The notes under the pieces are model-generated. The model was not told the DNA's origin, searched no databases, and worked only from the letters and a program-made list of their open reading frames with translations. A program made the translations under genes and the position numbers. A stretch of 40,893 nucleotides of DNA from Myxococcus xanthus (GTDB lineage: Bacteria; Myxococcota; Myxococcia; Myxococcales; Myxococcaceae). The stretch lies in assembly GCF_013116825.1 (NCBI RefSeq), contig NZ_JABFNS010000087.1, forward strand, positions 1 to 40,893. The letters are read 5' to 3'. Below, piece by piece: positions 1-8,626 of this stretch (within the stretch, counting starts at the first letter, position 1; the number at the start of each line of letters is the position of its first letter).

Positions 1-1494
1 GCCCGCCGCACCGCCGCCCGCCGCGACGAAGAGCCCGGCGCCGAGGTCGAGGAGGCCCCTGCCGAGCCGCCCCGTCCGGTGCTCACCCCCATCTCCCGCC
101 CGGTGCGGGACGACGACCTCCAGGAAGCGCGTATCTCCGGCGAGTCAGAAGAACCGGCCGCCTCCCTGCCGCCTCCTCCGGAGTCCCCTGAGACTCCCGC
201 CATCACGGAAGTCACCCGGGATGGCGAGCCCATGCAGGTCATCAAGCTCAATGACCTGAAGCGGATGAAGATCACCGACCTCTCGAAGATGGCCCACGAC
301 GTGGGCATCGAGGGGTACCAGGGCCTGAAGAAGCAGGACCTCATCTTCGCGCTGCTGGGCGGCATCGCCGACAAGCGCTTCGAGGTCCACGCGGAGGGCG
401 TGCTGGAGCTGCTCAGCGACGGCTTCGGCTTCCTGCGCAGCGCGGACAGCGACTACCAGCCCAGCCCGGACGACATCTACGTGTCCCCGTCGCAGGTGCG
501 CCGCTTCAACCTGCGCCCCGGCGACACGGTGACGGGCCCCATCCGCCAGCCCCGCGAGGGCGAGCGCTTCTTCGCGCTCCAGAAGGTGGACAAGGTCAAC
601 TTCGCGGACCCGATGTCGGACGCGGCGCGCGAGCGCATCCTGTTCGACAACCTCACGCCGCTCTATCCGACGCGCAAGCTCAAGCTGGAGCATGAGTCGT
701 CGGAGATGACCACGCGCATCATCGACATGTTCTGCCCCATCGGTCTGGGCCAGCGCTGCCTCATCGTGGCACCGCCGAAGGCCGGTAAGACGGTGCTGCT
801 GCAGAACATCGCGCACGCCATCAGCCGCAACCACCCGGACGTGTACCTCATCGTGCTGCTCGTGGACGAGCGCCCGGAAGAGGTGACGGACATGGAGCGC
901 AGCGTGCGCGGCGAGGTGGTGTCCTCCACCTTCGATGAGCCCGCCACGCGCCACGTGCAGGTGGCGGAGATGGTCATCGACAAGGCCAAGCGCCTGGTCG
1001 AGCAGAAGTACGACGTCTGCATCCTGCTGGACTCCATCACCCGTCTGGCGCGCGCCTACAACACGGTGGTGCCCGCGTCCGGCAAGATCCTGTCCGGCGG
1101 CGTGGACGCCAACGCGCTCCACAAGCCCAAGCGCTTCTTCGGCGCCGCGCGCAACATCGAAGAGGGGGGCTCGCTGACCATCATCGGCACCGCGCTCATC
1201 GACACCGGCAGCCGCATGGACGAAGTCATCTTCGAGGAGTTCAAGGGCACGGGTAACTCCGAAATCGTCCTGGACCGGAAGCTGATGGAGAAGCGCATCT
1301 TCCCGACGCTGGACATCAACAAGTCCGGTACGCGCAAGGAGGAGCTGCTGCTCGGCCCGGGCGACCTGGTGCGCATCACCGCCCTGCGGCAGGTGCTCCA
1401 CCCGTTCACCCCCATCGACGCGATGGAGTTCGTGCTCAAACACATGCGGCCCACCCCGTCGAATGCGGACTTCCTCGGGTCGATGAACCGGTAG
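1..1494 (+). CDS. rho: Transcription termination factor Rho (5' end outside window)
   Basis: Rho is the hexameric RNA helicase/ATPase that ends transcription of untranslated RNA. The reading frame is open from base 1, so the real start lies upstream; a GTG at 79 is only an internal candidate and would give 471 aa. Counted from that GTG, a Pro/Glu-rich linker comes first. A Rho N-terminal helical domain follows at about residues 55-95, then the cold-shock-like RNA-binding domain with GFGFLR and the DDIYVSPSQ stretch at about 110-150. The ATPase core carries Walker A APPKAGKT at about 231-238, and the [13 protein letters not shown] stretch follows at about 315-327. The end [15 protein letters not shown] is intact. 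The long acidic/Pro-rich N-terminal extension before the core is longer than in E. coli Rho (419 aa). Identification is firm; only the start is missing. Confidence 0.97.
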   Translation, partial: ARRTAARRDEEPGAEVEEAPAEPPRPVLTPISRPVRDDDLQEARISGESEEPAASLPPPPESPETPAITEVTRDGEPMQVIKLNDLKRMKITDLSKMAHDVGIEGYQGLKKQDLIFALLGGIADKRFEVHAEGVLELLSDGFGFLRSADSDYQPSPDDIYVSPSQVRRFNLRPGDTVTGPIRQPREGERFFALQKVDKVNFADPMSDAARERILFDNLTPLYPTRKLKLEHESSEMTTRIIDMFCPIGLGQRCLIVAPPKAGKTVLLQNIAHAISRNHPDVYLIVLLVDERPEEVTDMERSVRGEVVSSTFDEPATRHVQVAEMVIDKAKRLVEQKYDVCILLDSITRLARAYNTVVPASGKILSGGVDANALHKPKRFFGAARNIEEGGSLTIIGTALIDTGSRMDEVIFEEFKGTGNSEIVLDRKLMEKRIFPTLDINKSGTRKEELLLGPGDLVRITALRQVLHPFTPIDAMEFVLKHMRPTPSNADFLGSMNR

Positions 1495-1519
1495 AGATTG
1501 TCCGAGCAAGGAGTATCCA

Positions 1520-1834
1520 TTGCTCAGACACGGACGTTTCCGCCTGCTCACCCTCGTGCTGGGGGTGACGCTGGGCGGTGGTGGAGTGGGGTGTGACGGT
1601 TTGGGAGACCTGCCACTGGGGGACGTGCCCCCGGTGCTGTCCGACAAGACCTGTTACACGGACGACGACTGCGTGGCCGACGCGTGCTGTGGGCTGGGGA
1701 CCGCCGTCACGCACGCGGACGAAGGCCCGACGTGTCGCGGCCCCTGTACCAGTGGCTGCCCGGAGGGCTCCATCGACTGCGGGCGTTGCATCCCCACCTG
1801 CCGTGAAGCGCGCTGCGCCGCCGCCTGCCAGTAG
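1520..1834 (+). CDS. Small Cys-rich exported protein of unknown function
   Basis: The 104-aa product starts at a TTG preceded by AAGGAG (1508-1513) at 6 nt spacing, which supports this start. The N-terminus RHGRFRLLTLVLGVTLGGGGVGC looks like a signal peptide ending at a Cys, so it could be a lipoprotein, although the lipobox is weak. The remaining ~80 residues hold more than ten cysteines (for example CYTDDDC, ACCG, CRGPC, CRREARC-like spacing), suggesting a disulfide-bonded extracellular or periplasmic domain. It lies 25 nt downstream of rho and converges with the permease gene, leaving only 3 nt between the stops. I do not recognise the family. Confidence 0.7.
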   Translation: MLRHGRFRLLTLVLGVTLGGGGVGCDGLGDLPLGDVPPVLSDKTCYTDDDCVADACCGLGTAVTHADEGPTCRGPCTSGCPEGSIDCGRCIPTCREARCAAACQ

Positions 1835-1837
1835 GGC

Positions 1838-3064
1838 TCAGGCGGCGGGCGGCTGACGCTCAGCGGGCAGCGGTCCGGTCGTGGCCAGGGCCACCGCGGG
1901 CGCGGGCTGGGCCTTGAGCCGTGCGTAGTCGAAGCACGCCACCAGGACGGACGCCACGGGCACCGCGAAGAGGGCCCCCACCAGCCCGAAGAGCCGCTCT
2001 CCGGCGATGAGGGAGAAGGCGACGATGACGGGGTGCAGGTGCGCCGCCTGCCCCATGATTTTGGGGTTGAGGAAGTACGCCTCGACCGCGTGGATGCCGA
2101 TGATCCACGCGAGAATCGCCAGCCCCTTCTGGAAGCCGTCCGCCAGCGCGATGAGGACGATGGGCACCGAGCTGAGGATGGTGCCGAAAATCGGGATGAG
2201 GCTGAAGAAGGTGGCGATGGTCGCCAGCAGGAACGCGAACTTCACGCCGAACAGCAGCAGTCCCATGAACGTCAGGATGCCGTTGACGATGCAGATGGTG
2301 ACCTGCCCGCGCACCACGCCGGACAACGAGCGGTCGATGCGCTCCAGCAGCTGCCGCGCGTCGGTGGCGTACTCCGGCGGAATCAGCGTGCCGAAGTAGT
2401 TGCGGATGGCCTGCGCGTCGATGGAGAAGAACGCGGCCACCATCAGCACGAAGAAGAGCATGAAGACGCCCGCGGCCACGCTGGTGACGATGCTGCGGGA
2501 CACGTTGACGATGTCGCCCAGGTTCTCCTGCGCCAGGATGGACACGCGCTTCACCGCGTCCCCCAGGAACTGCTCCAAATCCAGCGCGAACCCGAAGGTG
2601 CCGTTGCTGCTCCCCGCGTCCGCGCCCTCCAGCGCGCGGTTGGAGAGCGCCACCGGAATGCCTCGTGTGCTGAGCCACGTCTCCGCGCGCTGCGCCAGCT
2701 CCTGGACGTGCTCCGGCGTGAGCGTGTTGGCGAACGTCACCGCCTCACGGCTGACGCGGGACAGCTCGCGGTAGAGCTGCGGCACCAGCGCGACGATGAA
2801 GAGGTACACGCCCACGAAGAAGCCGGCGTAGATGAGCAGCAGCGCCGTCCAGCGCGGCACCGGCCGTCCAGCCACCTTCACCCGGGAGATGCGCCCCACC
2901 AGCGGCTGCACCAGGTAGGCGATGAGCGCGGCGCCGGCGAAGGGCATGACCACCGAGCGGAAGGCCAACAGGACCAGCGCCAGGCTCAGCCACAACACTC
3001 CCAAGAGGAGCAGGCGCTTGCGTCGGTTGGCGGAGGCGGTGGTGTCCGAAGGCTGCTGCGACAT
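1838..3064 (-). CDS. AI-2E family (UPF0118/PerM-like) membrane permease
   Basis: This is a ~408-aa integral membrane protein of the AI-2E exporter/UPF0118 family, whose members export small molecules or act as Na+/H+ antiporters. Hydrophobic helices appear near the N-terminus (LLLLGVLWLSLALVLLAF, VVMPFAGAALIAYLV), then LLLIYAGFFVGVYLFIVALV, VAAGVFMLFFVLMVAAFF and a cluster of C-terminal helices. The family-typical segment with SLIPIFGTILSSVPIVLIAL and the ending GLVGALFAVPVASVLVACF are present. I chose the ATG at 3064 (MSQQPSD); an in-frame TTG at 3100 would add 12 residues but has no better ribosome site. The substrate cannot be told from sequence. It is last in a run of minus-strand genes. 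Confidence 0.88.
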   Translation of the reverse strand: MSQQPSDTTASANRRKRLLLLGVLWLSLALVLLAFRSVVMPFAGAALIAYLVQPLVGRISRVKVAGRPVPRWTALLLIYAGFFVGVYLFIVALVPQLYRELSRVSREAVTFANTLTPEHVQELAQRAETWLSTRGIPVALSNRALEGADAGSSNGTFGFALDLEQFLGDAVKRVSILAQENLGDIVNVSRSIVTSVAAGVFMLFFVLMVAAFFSIDAQAIRNYFGTLIPPEYATDARQLLERIDRSLSGVVRGQVTICIVNGILTFMGLLLFGVKFAFLLATIATFFSLIPIFGTILSSVPIVLIALADGFQKGLAILAWIIGIHAVEAYFLNPKIMGQAAHLHPVIVAFSLIAGERLFGLVGALFAVPVASVLVACFDYARLKAQPAPAVALATTGPLPAERQPPAA

Positions 3065-3183
3065 GCCGTCTGGCTTACGGCAGTGCCTTCCCGGTGACAA
3101 GGGCCGCCACGCGAGTCGCCTGCCCGCGTCCTGGGAGGGGGATGGTGCCTGTTCAACATTTCACCGGGTCACCCGGCGGCGGC

Positions 3184-3642
3184 TCAGGCGCCAGGCACCG
3201 GGAAGGCGCCGAGCTTTGACTGGAGCCGCTCCAGGCAGTCGCGCATGTGCTTGCGCTTGACGCGGCCCTCGGTGGCCTCGCCCAGGCCCAGCATCTGCTC
3301 GGTGAGCCAGCGGCTGAGGAGCAGCAGGGGCAGCCGGTCGCCCGGCGCCAGGCCGCGCTCCAGGTAGCGCTTGTTGCGCATGTAGTCGTCGTAGGCGTCC
3401 GTTTCGCGCGCCAGCTCCCACTGCGCCAGCCGGAAGGCCTCCGCGTAGACGGCCCGGGACGGCCGGGGCCGGGGCTCCGTGAAGAGCGGCGCGAAGTGGC
3501 CACCGGTGTCCAGGTCCAGCTCCTCGACGGGCGGCGGCCACTGCAGCAGGTCCTTGTGCAGCAGCTTCGCCACCTCTTCCAGGAGGTGTTCCAGCAGGGA
3601 AATCGGTTTGAGGTCGAAGAGGTGGTCCCAGCGCGACGCCAT
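3184..3642 (-). CDS. Conserved-looking hypothetical protein, 152 aa
   Basis: The product is a soluble, mostly helical protein without signal peptide or membrane segment. It begins MASRWDHLFDLKPISLLEHLLEEVAKLLHKDL and has charged helices further on (YDDYMRNKRYLERGL and KRKHMRDCLERLQSKL). The start is an ATG with a weak GA-rich site upstream. It lies 15 nt downstream of the lipoprotein gene ending at 3658, so the two are probably cotranscribed. Codon use matches its neighbours and the competing frames look like shadows. I do not recognise a family. Confidence 0.72.
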   Translation of the reverse strand: MASRWDHLFDLKPISLLEHLLEEVAKLLHKDLLQWPPPVEELDLDTGGHFAPLFTEPRPRPSRAVYAEAFRLAQWELARETDAYDDYMRNKRYLERGLAPGDRLPLLLLSRWLTEQMLGLGEATEGRVKRKHMRDCLERLQSKLGAFPVPGA

Positions 3643-3657
3643 GGCTTCTTCTCTACC

Positions 3658-4146
3658 TCAAATGCCGGCGTCGGCCGTGCCCGCGTCGGGGACGCCCGCG
3701 TCACCGTCGCCCGTGCCCGCGTCGGTGCCGCCGTCGTCCGTGGCCAGGCCCTGGCAGCAGGCGGGCACCTGCGCGAAGTAGAGCGCCGACTGGGAGCAGG
3801 ACACGCGGATGTCGCGGCGGTAGGCGCTGCAGCCGGTGACGAAGCGGTCGCTCCCGCAGGTGGGCGGGGCCGCGGTCGCCGGGTCGCAGGACTCCAGGGT
3901 GACGGCGCACACGGCGCGAGAGCGGTAGAAGCGCGCGTCGTTGCGGTCGCCGGGGACGACGGTGCACGTCGTGCGCTCGGTGCACGCCTGGAGGATGGGG
4001 CCGCTGGAGCACGGGCCCACCGTGCACTCCGGCTCACAGTTGAGCGCTTCCGAGTCGTCACAGCGGGGCGCCTGGGTGCACAGGTCTTCCGAGCACGCGG
4101 TGGTGAGCAGGGCGAGGAGCAGGGTCGGCAGGGCAAGACGGGACAC
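3658..4146 (-). CDS. Cys-rich lipoprotein, unknown function
   Basis: The product has 162 aa and a GTG start preceded by an AGAGG site. The N-terminus SRLALPTLLLALLTTAC is a classic lipoprotein signal peptide with the lipid-modified Cys at about residue 18. The mature part is rich in Cys (CTQAPRCDD, CEPECTVGPC, CDPATAAPPTC, CSQ, ACC), and it ends in a low-complexity tail of repeated DAGT/GDA-type residues of the kind often seen in myxobacterial surface lipoproteins. It sits between the amidotransferase gene (17 nt upstream) and the 152-aa unknown (15 nt downstream). Function is unknown. Confidence 0.75.
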   Translation of the reverse strand: MSRLALPTLLLALLTTACSEDLCTQAPRCDDSEALNCEPECTVGPCSSGPILQACTERTTCTVVPGDRNDARFYRSRAVCAVTLESCDPATAAPPTCGSDRFVTGCSAYRRDIRVSCSQSALYFAQVPACCQGLATDDGGTDAGTGDGDAGVPDAGTADAGI

Positions 4147-4163
4147 GGAGGGCCTCTGTCAGG

Positions 4164-4919
4164 TCAGGTGAAGCGCTCGAGGAAGTTCAGCAGGATTCTG
4201 CGGCCCGCGGGAGAGGGCGTGAGGCCCGCCAGGAGCTGACGGACGTATTCGCCGGGCGCGGCGCCTCGCGCCACGGAGTCCCGCTCCAGGTCCTCCCGGC
4301 GGGCCTCGATGACGGCGCGAAGGGCGTCCACGCCGGCCTCTGGGTGGAACTGCACGCCGCGCACGGTGGGGCGGAAGGCCAGTGCCTGCGCGGCCGTGTT
4401 CGCGTTGCCCGCCAGCACCAGCGCGCCGTCGGGGATGTGGGAGACGATGTCCTCGTGCGTCGCCTGCGCGATGAAGCGCTCCGGCACGCCGTCGAAGAGT
4501 GGGTCCTGCTTGCCGGCCTCGGTGAGCGTCACCTCGACGCTGCCCGTCTCGCGCCCCTGGGGATTGCGCGAGACACGGCCGCCATACGCATGTGCCAGGA
4601 GTTGCTGGCCGAAGCACACGCCCAGCACGGGCGTGCCCCGCTCACCGGCCTCCACCATGAAGTCCGCGGCGCGCTGCATCCACGGCTCGAGCGCCGTCAC
4701 CGACAGCGGCGAGCCCGTCATCATCACCGCGTCGTAGCCATCCGCGCGCGTGGGCAAGGGGGCGCCCCGGTGCGCGAGCACGAGGTCGAAGCGGTAGCCG
4801 GACAGTCCGATGGCTTGCAGAAACCACCGGTCATAATCGCCGACGGAGACGCGCACGGCCTCGGCCGCGTCACCGGCTTTCAGCAAGAGGACGTTCTTCA
4901 CCGCCGTAGGTTGCCGCAT
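4164..4919 (-). CDS. Class I glutamine amidotransferase (GATase1-like) protein
   Basis: This is a stand-alone class I glutamine amidotransferase-type hydrolase of 251 aa from the chosen ATG at 4919 (MRQPTAVKN). An upstream in-frame start would add 37 residues of poor, Arg-rich sequence. The nucleophile elbow GVCFGQQLLAHAYGG carries the catalytic Cys at about 102, and FHPEA supplies His192 and Glu194, so the Cys-His-Glu triad is complete. The family includes GMP-synthase-type amidotransferase domains and gamma-glutamyl hydrolases such as PuuD. It is divergent from a glutamine-synthetase-like ligase and an iron alcohol dehydrogenase. Removal of a gamma-glutamyl group is therefore an attractive but unproven role. 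It probably heads a minus-strand transcript with the two genes downstream. Confidence 0.87.
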   Translation of the reverse strand: MRQPTAVKNVLLLKAGDAAEAVRVSVGDYDRWFLQAIGLSGYRFDLVLAHRGAPLPTRADGYDAVMMTGSPLSVTALEPWMQRAADFMVEAGERGTPVLGVCFGQQLLAHAYGGRVSRNPQGRETGSVEVTLTEAGKQDPLFDGVPERFIAQATHEDIVSHIPDGALVLAGNANTAAQALAFRPTVRGVQFHPEAGVDALRAVIEARREDLERDSVARGAAPGEYVRQLLAGLTPSPAGRRILLNFLERFT

Positions 4920-5123
4920 CGCGTCCCCATTCCTACCGTGTCGTGCCCCGCGTGTCCGTTCCTGGCCAGTCGCAGTGGAACGCGCCCGTGTGCTTCGAGG
5001 TACCCACATGACCGGCGCCTGTTGGCTCACCTTCTCATTTCTCGTCTCCAGTCAGCGCATGGCCGGGCGGCGGGGGGAGCCCCAGGTGTCGGGCGTTTCC
5101 AGCAAGAGAGGGGGAGTGAATCG

Positions 5124-6587
5124 ATGCCGACCCGACCCAAGGCGAAGGTCCTGACCCACCCTGCCATGGCTCGCCGGGTTCGCGGCAAGGCATCGCGTGC
5201 TCCGGCGCGAGGCCCGGCGGCGCGGGACGCGGCGGGCATGGACACGCTGCGCCGCTGGCTGGAGGAGAAGGGCGTCCAGAAGGTGAAGGTGGGCGCGGTG
5301 GACGTCGATGGCGTCTGGCGCGGCAAGTACATCTCCCTGGAGAAGTTCCTCAGCGCCGCCAGGGGCGGCCTGGGCTTCTGTGACGTCGTCTTCGGCTGGG
5401 ACTTGAGCGATGACCTGCTCGACAACACGCAGGTGACGGGCTGGCACACCGGCTACCCGGATGCCCACGCGAAGGTGGACCTGTCCACCGGCCGCGTCAT
5501 TCCCTGGGAGCCGGACACCGCGGCGTTCCTGCTCGACTTCGAAAACCCCGATGGCACGCCTTTCGAGGCGAGCCCCCGGCAGCTGCTCCAGAAGGTGGCC
5601 GCCCGCGCGCGCTCGTTGGGGTACCTGCCGCGCTTCGGCGCGGAGTACGAGTTCTTCATCTTCAAGGAGCAGCCGCAGAGCCTGCGCGACAAGGACTTCC
5701 AGGGGCTGACGCCGCTGACGCCGGGCATGTTCGGCTATTCGTGGCTGCGCACGTCGCTCAACGCGCCGCTGGTGCATGCGCTCATCGACGGGTGCAACGC
5801 CTTCGGCCTGGGCATCGAGGGCTTCCACACGGAGACGGGGCCGGGCGTCTTCGAGGCGGCCATCCGCTACGACGACATCGAGAAGTCGGCGGACAAGGCC
5901 GCGCTCTTCAAGACGGTGGTGAAGGAGATTTGCGCCCGCCACGGCGTCACCGCGTGCTTCATGGCGAAGGTGGACGCGAAGCTGCCGGGGTGCTCGGGGC
6001 ACGTCCACCAGTCGCTGTGGGACTTGGACGGGGAGCAGAACCTCTTCCACGACGCGAAGGCGCCCCACGGCATGAGCAAGCTGCTGCGCCACTACATCGG
6101 CGGGCAGGTGGCGCTGATGCCGGAGCTCACCGCGCTCTACTGGCCCACCATCAACAGCTACAAGCGCAGCGTGGAGAACACCTGGGCGCCCACCACCGTG
6201 ACGTGGGGCCTGGAGAACCGCACCACCGCCATCCGCGTCATCGGTGAGAGCGCCAAGGCGATGCGCCTGGAGTACCGGCAGCTGGGCGCGGACATGAACG
6301 CGTACATCGGCATGGCGGTCAGCCTGGCCGCGGGCCTGTGGGGCATCGAGAACGAGGTGGAGCCCCCCGCGCCCTGCGAGGCCAACGCCTACGCGAAGAA
6401 CGACGCGCCGCCCTTGCCCCGCAACCTCAAGGACGCGGTGGCGCTGCTGAAGGGCAGCGAGCGCGCGCGGGAGTTGCTGGGCGACGGCTTCGTGGACCAC
6501 TTCGTGCGCACGCGCGAGTGGGAGGTGCGTCAGTACGAGCGCGCCGTCACCAACTGGGAGTTGGAGCGTTACCTGGAGCTCGTCTGA
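5124..6587 (+). CDS. Glutamine synthetase family protein (gamma-glutamylamine ligase-like)
   Basis: This is a ~487-aa ATP-dependent amide ligase of the glutamine synthetase fold. The start is the ATG at 5124, preceded by GAGGGGGAG; the open frame upstream is non-coding. The first ~40 residues form a basic linker. The beta-grasp domain follows, then the catalytic domain with FGAEYEFFIF (metal-binding Glu at 174 and 176), the TETGPGVFE segment, the GCSGHVHQSL motif, NSYKRSVENTWAP, the GLENRTTAIR stretch and the RLEYRQLGAD motif. The adenylylation-site tyrosine loop of housekeeping GlnA is not seen, so this is more like the PuuA/IpuC/GlnT group that joins glutamate to amines. Its stop overlaps the start of the alcohol dehydrogenase by 1 nt (TGATG). 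The exact substrate is unknown. Confidence 0.9.
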   Translation: MPTRPKAKVLTHPAMARRVRGKASRAPARGPAARDAAGMDTLRRWLEEKGVQKVKVGAVDVDGVWRGKYISLEKFLSAARGGLGFCDVVFGWDLSDDLLDNTQVTGWHTGYPDAHAKVDLSTGRVIPWEPDTAAFLLDFENPDGTPFEASPRQLLQKVAARARSLGYLPRFGAEYEFFIFKEQPQSLRDKDFQGLTPLTPGMFGYSWLRTSLNAPLVHALIDGCNAFGLGIEGFHTETGPGVFEAAIRYDDIEKSADKAALFKTVVKEICARHGVTACFMAKVDAKLPGCSGHVHQSLWDLDGEQNLFHDAKAPHGMSKLLRHYIGGQVALMPELTALYWPTINSYKRSVENTWAPTTVTWGLENRTTAIRVIGESAKAMRLEYRQLGADMNAYIGMAVSLAAGLWGIENEVEPPAPCEANAYAKNDAPPLPRNLKDAVALLKGSERARELLGDGFVDHFVRTREWEVRQYERAVTNWELERYLELV

Positions 6588-7795
6588 TGAGCGCAAATGA
6601 GGCCGCCGCCATGAAGCCGTTCGACATTCCCTCCGAGCCGCGCGTCACCGAGATGGCGTGGCCCACGCGCATCGTCTTCGGCGCCGGCGCGCTGCTGCGC
6701 CTGCCCGCGCAGGCCCAGCGTCTGGGCATCCAGCGCCCGCTGCTGGTGACGGACGCGGGCGTGGTGAAGGCGGGGCTGGCCGCGCGCGTGGCGGACGTGC
6801 TCGAGACGGCGGGGTTGGCCAGTGAAGTCTTCGACCGCGTGGAGCCCAACCCCACCGAGCGCGACGTCTTCGCGGGCCTGGAGGCGTACCGGAGCCACTC
6901 CTGCGACGGCATCGTCGCGCTGGGGGGCGGCAGCGCCCTGGACGCGGGCAAGCTGATTCAGCTCCTCACCACGCACGCGCCGCCGCTCAGCCGCTACGAC
7001 GACGCGAAGGGCGGCGACCAGCACGTGCGCGACGACCTGCCGCCGCTCATCGCGATTCCCACCACCGCGGGCACGGGCTCCGAGGTGGGGCGCTCGGGCG
7101 TGGTGACGCTGGAGGACACGGGTCGCAAGACGGTCATCTTCAGCCCACACCTGCTGCCGCGCGCCGCCATCTGCGACCCGGAGCTGACGCTGGGGCTGCC
7201 GCCGGGCATCACCGCGGCCACGGGCATGGATGCCTTCACCCACTGCCTGGAGGCCTACCTGGCCAATGGCTTCCACCCGCTGGCGGACGCGGTGGCCATT
7301 GACGGCATCTACCGCGTGGGCCGCTCGCTGGAGACGGCGGTGCGCGACGGCAAGGACCTGGCCGCACGCACGGACATGATGGTGGCGGCGATGGAGGGCG
7401 CCATGGCCTTCCAGAAGGGCCTGGGGGCCTGTCACGCGCTGGCCCACGCGCTCACGCCCGTGTCCAACGTGCACCACGGCCTGGCGAATGCCATCGTCCT
7501 GCCCGTGGTGATGGAGTTCAACCGCGCGGTCTGCACGGCGCGGCTGGCTCGGGTCGCGGTGGCGCTGGGGGACACGACGCAGGCGCGCGAAGAGGTGCTC
7601 GCGGGCAACGCCATTGACCGGGTGCGCAAGCTCAACGCGGCGGTGGGCATTCCCTCGCGGCTGCGCGACGCGGGCGTCCAGGAGAAGGACCTGGAGCGGA
7701 TTGCCGAGAAGGCCTTCCAGGATGCCTCGCACCTGAGCAACCCGCGGAAGGTGTCGCAGGCGGACCTGCTGGCCCTGGCGCGCGAGGCCTACTGA
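6587..7795 (+). CDS. Iron-containing alcohol dehydrogenase
   Basis: This is a 402-aa group III (Fe-ADH) NAD(P)-dependent dehydrogenase. The nucleotide-binding motif GGGSALDAGK lies at about 110-120 and the IPTTAGTGSEVGR segment follows. The metal-site region contains DAFTHCLEAYL, HALAHAL and HHGLANAI with the expected histidines. The ATG at 6587 overlaps the stop of the upstream ligase (TGATG), so translation is coupled and the two enzymes probably act on the same pathway. Relatives use alcohols such as 4-hydroxybutyrate or propanediol; which one applies here cannot be read from the sequence. Confidence 0.93.
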   Translation: MSANEAAAMKPFDIPSEPRVTEMAWPTRIVFGAGALLRLPAQAQRLGIQRPLLVTDAGVVKAGLAARVADVLETAGLASEVFDRVEPNPTERDVFAGLEAYRSHSCDGIVALGGGSALDAGKLIQLLTTHAPPLSRYDDAKGGDQHVRDDLPPLIAIPTTAGTGSEVGRSGVVTLEDTGRKTVIFSPHLLPRAAICDPELTLGLPPGITAATGMDAFTHCLEAYLANGFHPLADAVAIDGIYRVGRSLETAVRDGKDLAARTDMMVAAMEGAMAFQKGLGACHALAHALTPVSNVHHGLANAIVLPVVMEFNRAVCTARLARVAVALGDTTQAREEVLAGNAIDRVRKLNAAVGIPSRLRDAGVQEKDLERIAEKAFQDASHLSNPRKVSQADLLALAREAY

Positions 7796-7804
7796 GCCGC
7801 CGCA

Positions 7805-7830
7805 CGCCGGGGAGGGAGACTCCCCCGGCG
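7805..7830. terminator. GC-rich hairpin between convergent genes
   Basis: CGCCGGGG (7805-7812) can pair with CCCCGGCG (7823-7830) across a 10-nt loop. It lies in the 53-nt gap between the convergent alcohol dehydrogenase and lipoprotein genes. There is no T-run on either side, so it is a structural candidate only. Confidence 0.4.
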
Positions 7831-7848
7831 CGCCGCTTCAGGCATGGC

Positions 7849-8424
7849 TCAGGGCGCGTCGTCCATGGCGCCCATGCCGCCGCCCTCGGTGCCACCATCC
7901 GACAGCACCGGGGCCCCCGTGCCCTCCGGTTCGGTGTCGCCTCCCGCGCCCACCACGGTGCCCGTCACGGGCGTGCCGCCTTCCTCGGGAGTGAACTCCA
8001 ACGTCTCCACGAACACGCGGCCAGGCAGGCGCAGGTCCATGGCGTTGATGCGCTCCTGGCTCCGAAGCTCGTAGAGCTGCTGCGCCACCGGGCCCGCGGG
8101 GATGCGGTCGTCGGAGAAGAAGATGTACATGCGGACCTTTCCCTCCTGCACGGGGATGCGGAAGCTCGTGTGCGCCACGGGCTTGTTCGCATCACAGCGG
8201 ATGGAGCGGTTCTCCCGCGTCAGCGTGAGCTGCCGGATGACGCCCTTCTCGGACACCGTGTACAGCATGCAGTAGGGAAGCTGGCCGTCGGAGGGGATGA
8301 CCTCCACCGTGGCCCCGCCCGTCTTCCGCAGCTGGGCCCGCGTGGGCCTGTCCGTCGACTTCTTCCCATCACAAGCCGCGCCACACAGCGCGGCCACCGC
8401 CAACAACCCAGTCCAGCGCCTCAT
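7849..8424 (-). CDS. Lipoprotein, unknown function
   Basis: The product has 191 aa with an ATG preceded by GGGAGGG. The signal peptide RRWTGLLAVAALCGAAC ends in a lipobox-like LCGAAC. The mature domain (about 30-150) is mixed alpha/beta in character, with VEVIPSDGQLPYCMLYTVSEKG and RMYIFFSDDRIP. The C-terminus is a Gly/Glu/Thr-rich low-complexity tail. It is convergent with the alcohol dehydrogenase. I do not recognise the family; a periplasmic or outer-membrane lipoprotein is the most that can be said. Confidence 0.75.
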   Translation of the reverse strand: MRRWTGLLAVAALCGAACDGKKSTDRPTRAQLRKTGGATVEVIPSDGQLPYCMLYTVSEKGVIRQLTLTRENRSIRCDANKPVAHTSFRIPVQEGKVRMYIFFSDDRIPAGPVAQQLYELRSQERINAMDLRLPGRVFVETLEFTPEEGGTPVTGTVVGAGGDTEPEGTGAPVLSDGGTEGGGMGAMDDAP

Positions 8425-8626
8425 GTGTCCCTCCCGGGGGTGGAAGAGCCTTCACCTGCCTCCCTCCAGCCTACTTCGGAGCTTCGTCCTGAGGGGAGGT
8501 CAGGGGTTGTCCTGTGACAGGTCGCGCCCGCTGCAACGACCGCCAGTGCACACCGCGACCGGGCGGGCGCGCCCATGGGCGGCGTCATGTCCTCCGCGCG
8601 CGACGTGGGCGCGCTCCTGACGGGCC

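Noticed and set aside
145..1647. 500-residue open frame on the minus strand opposite rho
   Set aside because: Arg/His/Leu/Val-rich antisense shadow of a clear rho gene; high GC makes such frames long.
2033..3097. Plus-strand frame opposite the AI-2E permease
   Set aside because: Charged, His/Asp/Gln-rich shadow; the permease on the minus strand has membrane helices and family motifs.
4344..5123. N-terminal extension of the glutamine-synthetase-like gene
   Set aside because: The open frame is antisense to the amidotransferase; ATG 5124 has a strong ribosome site and starts the conserved protein.
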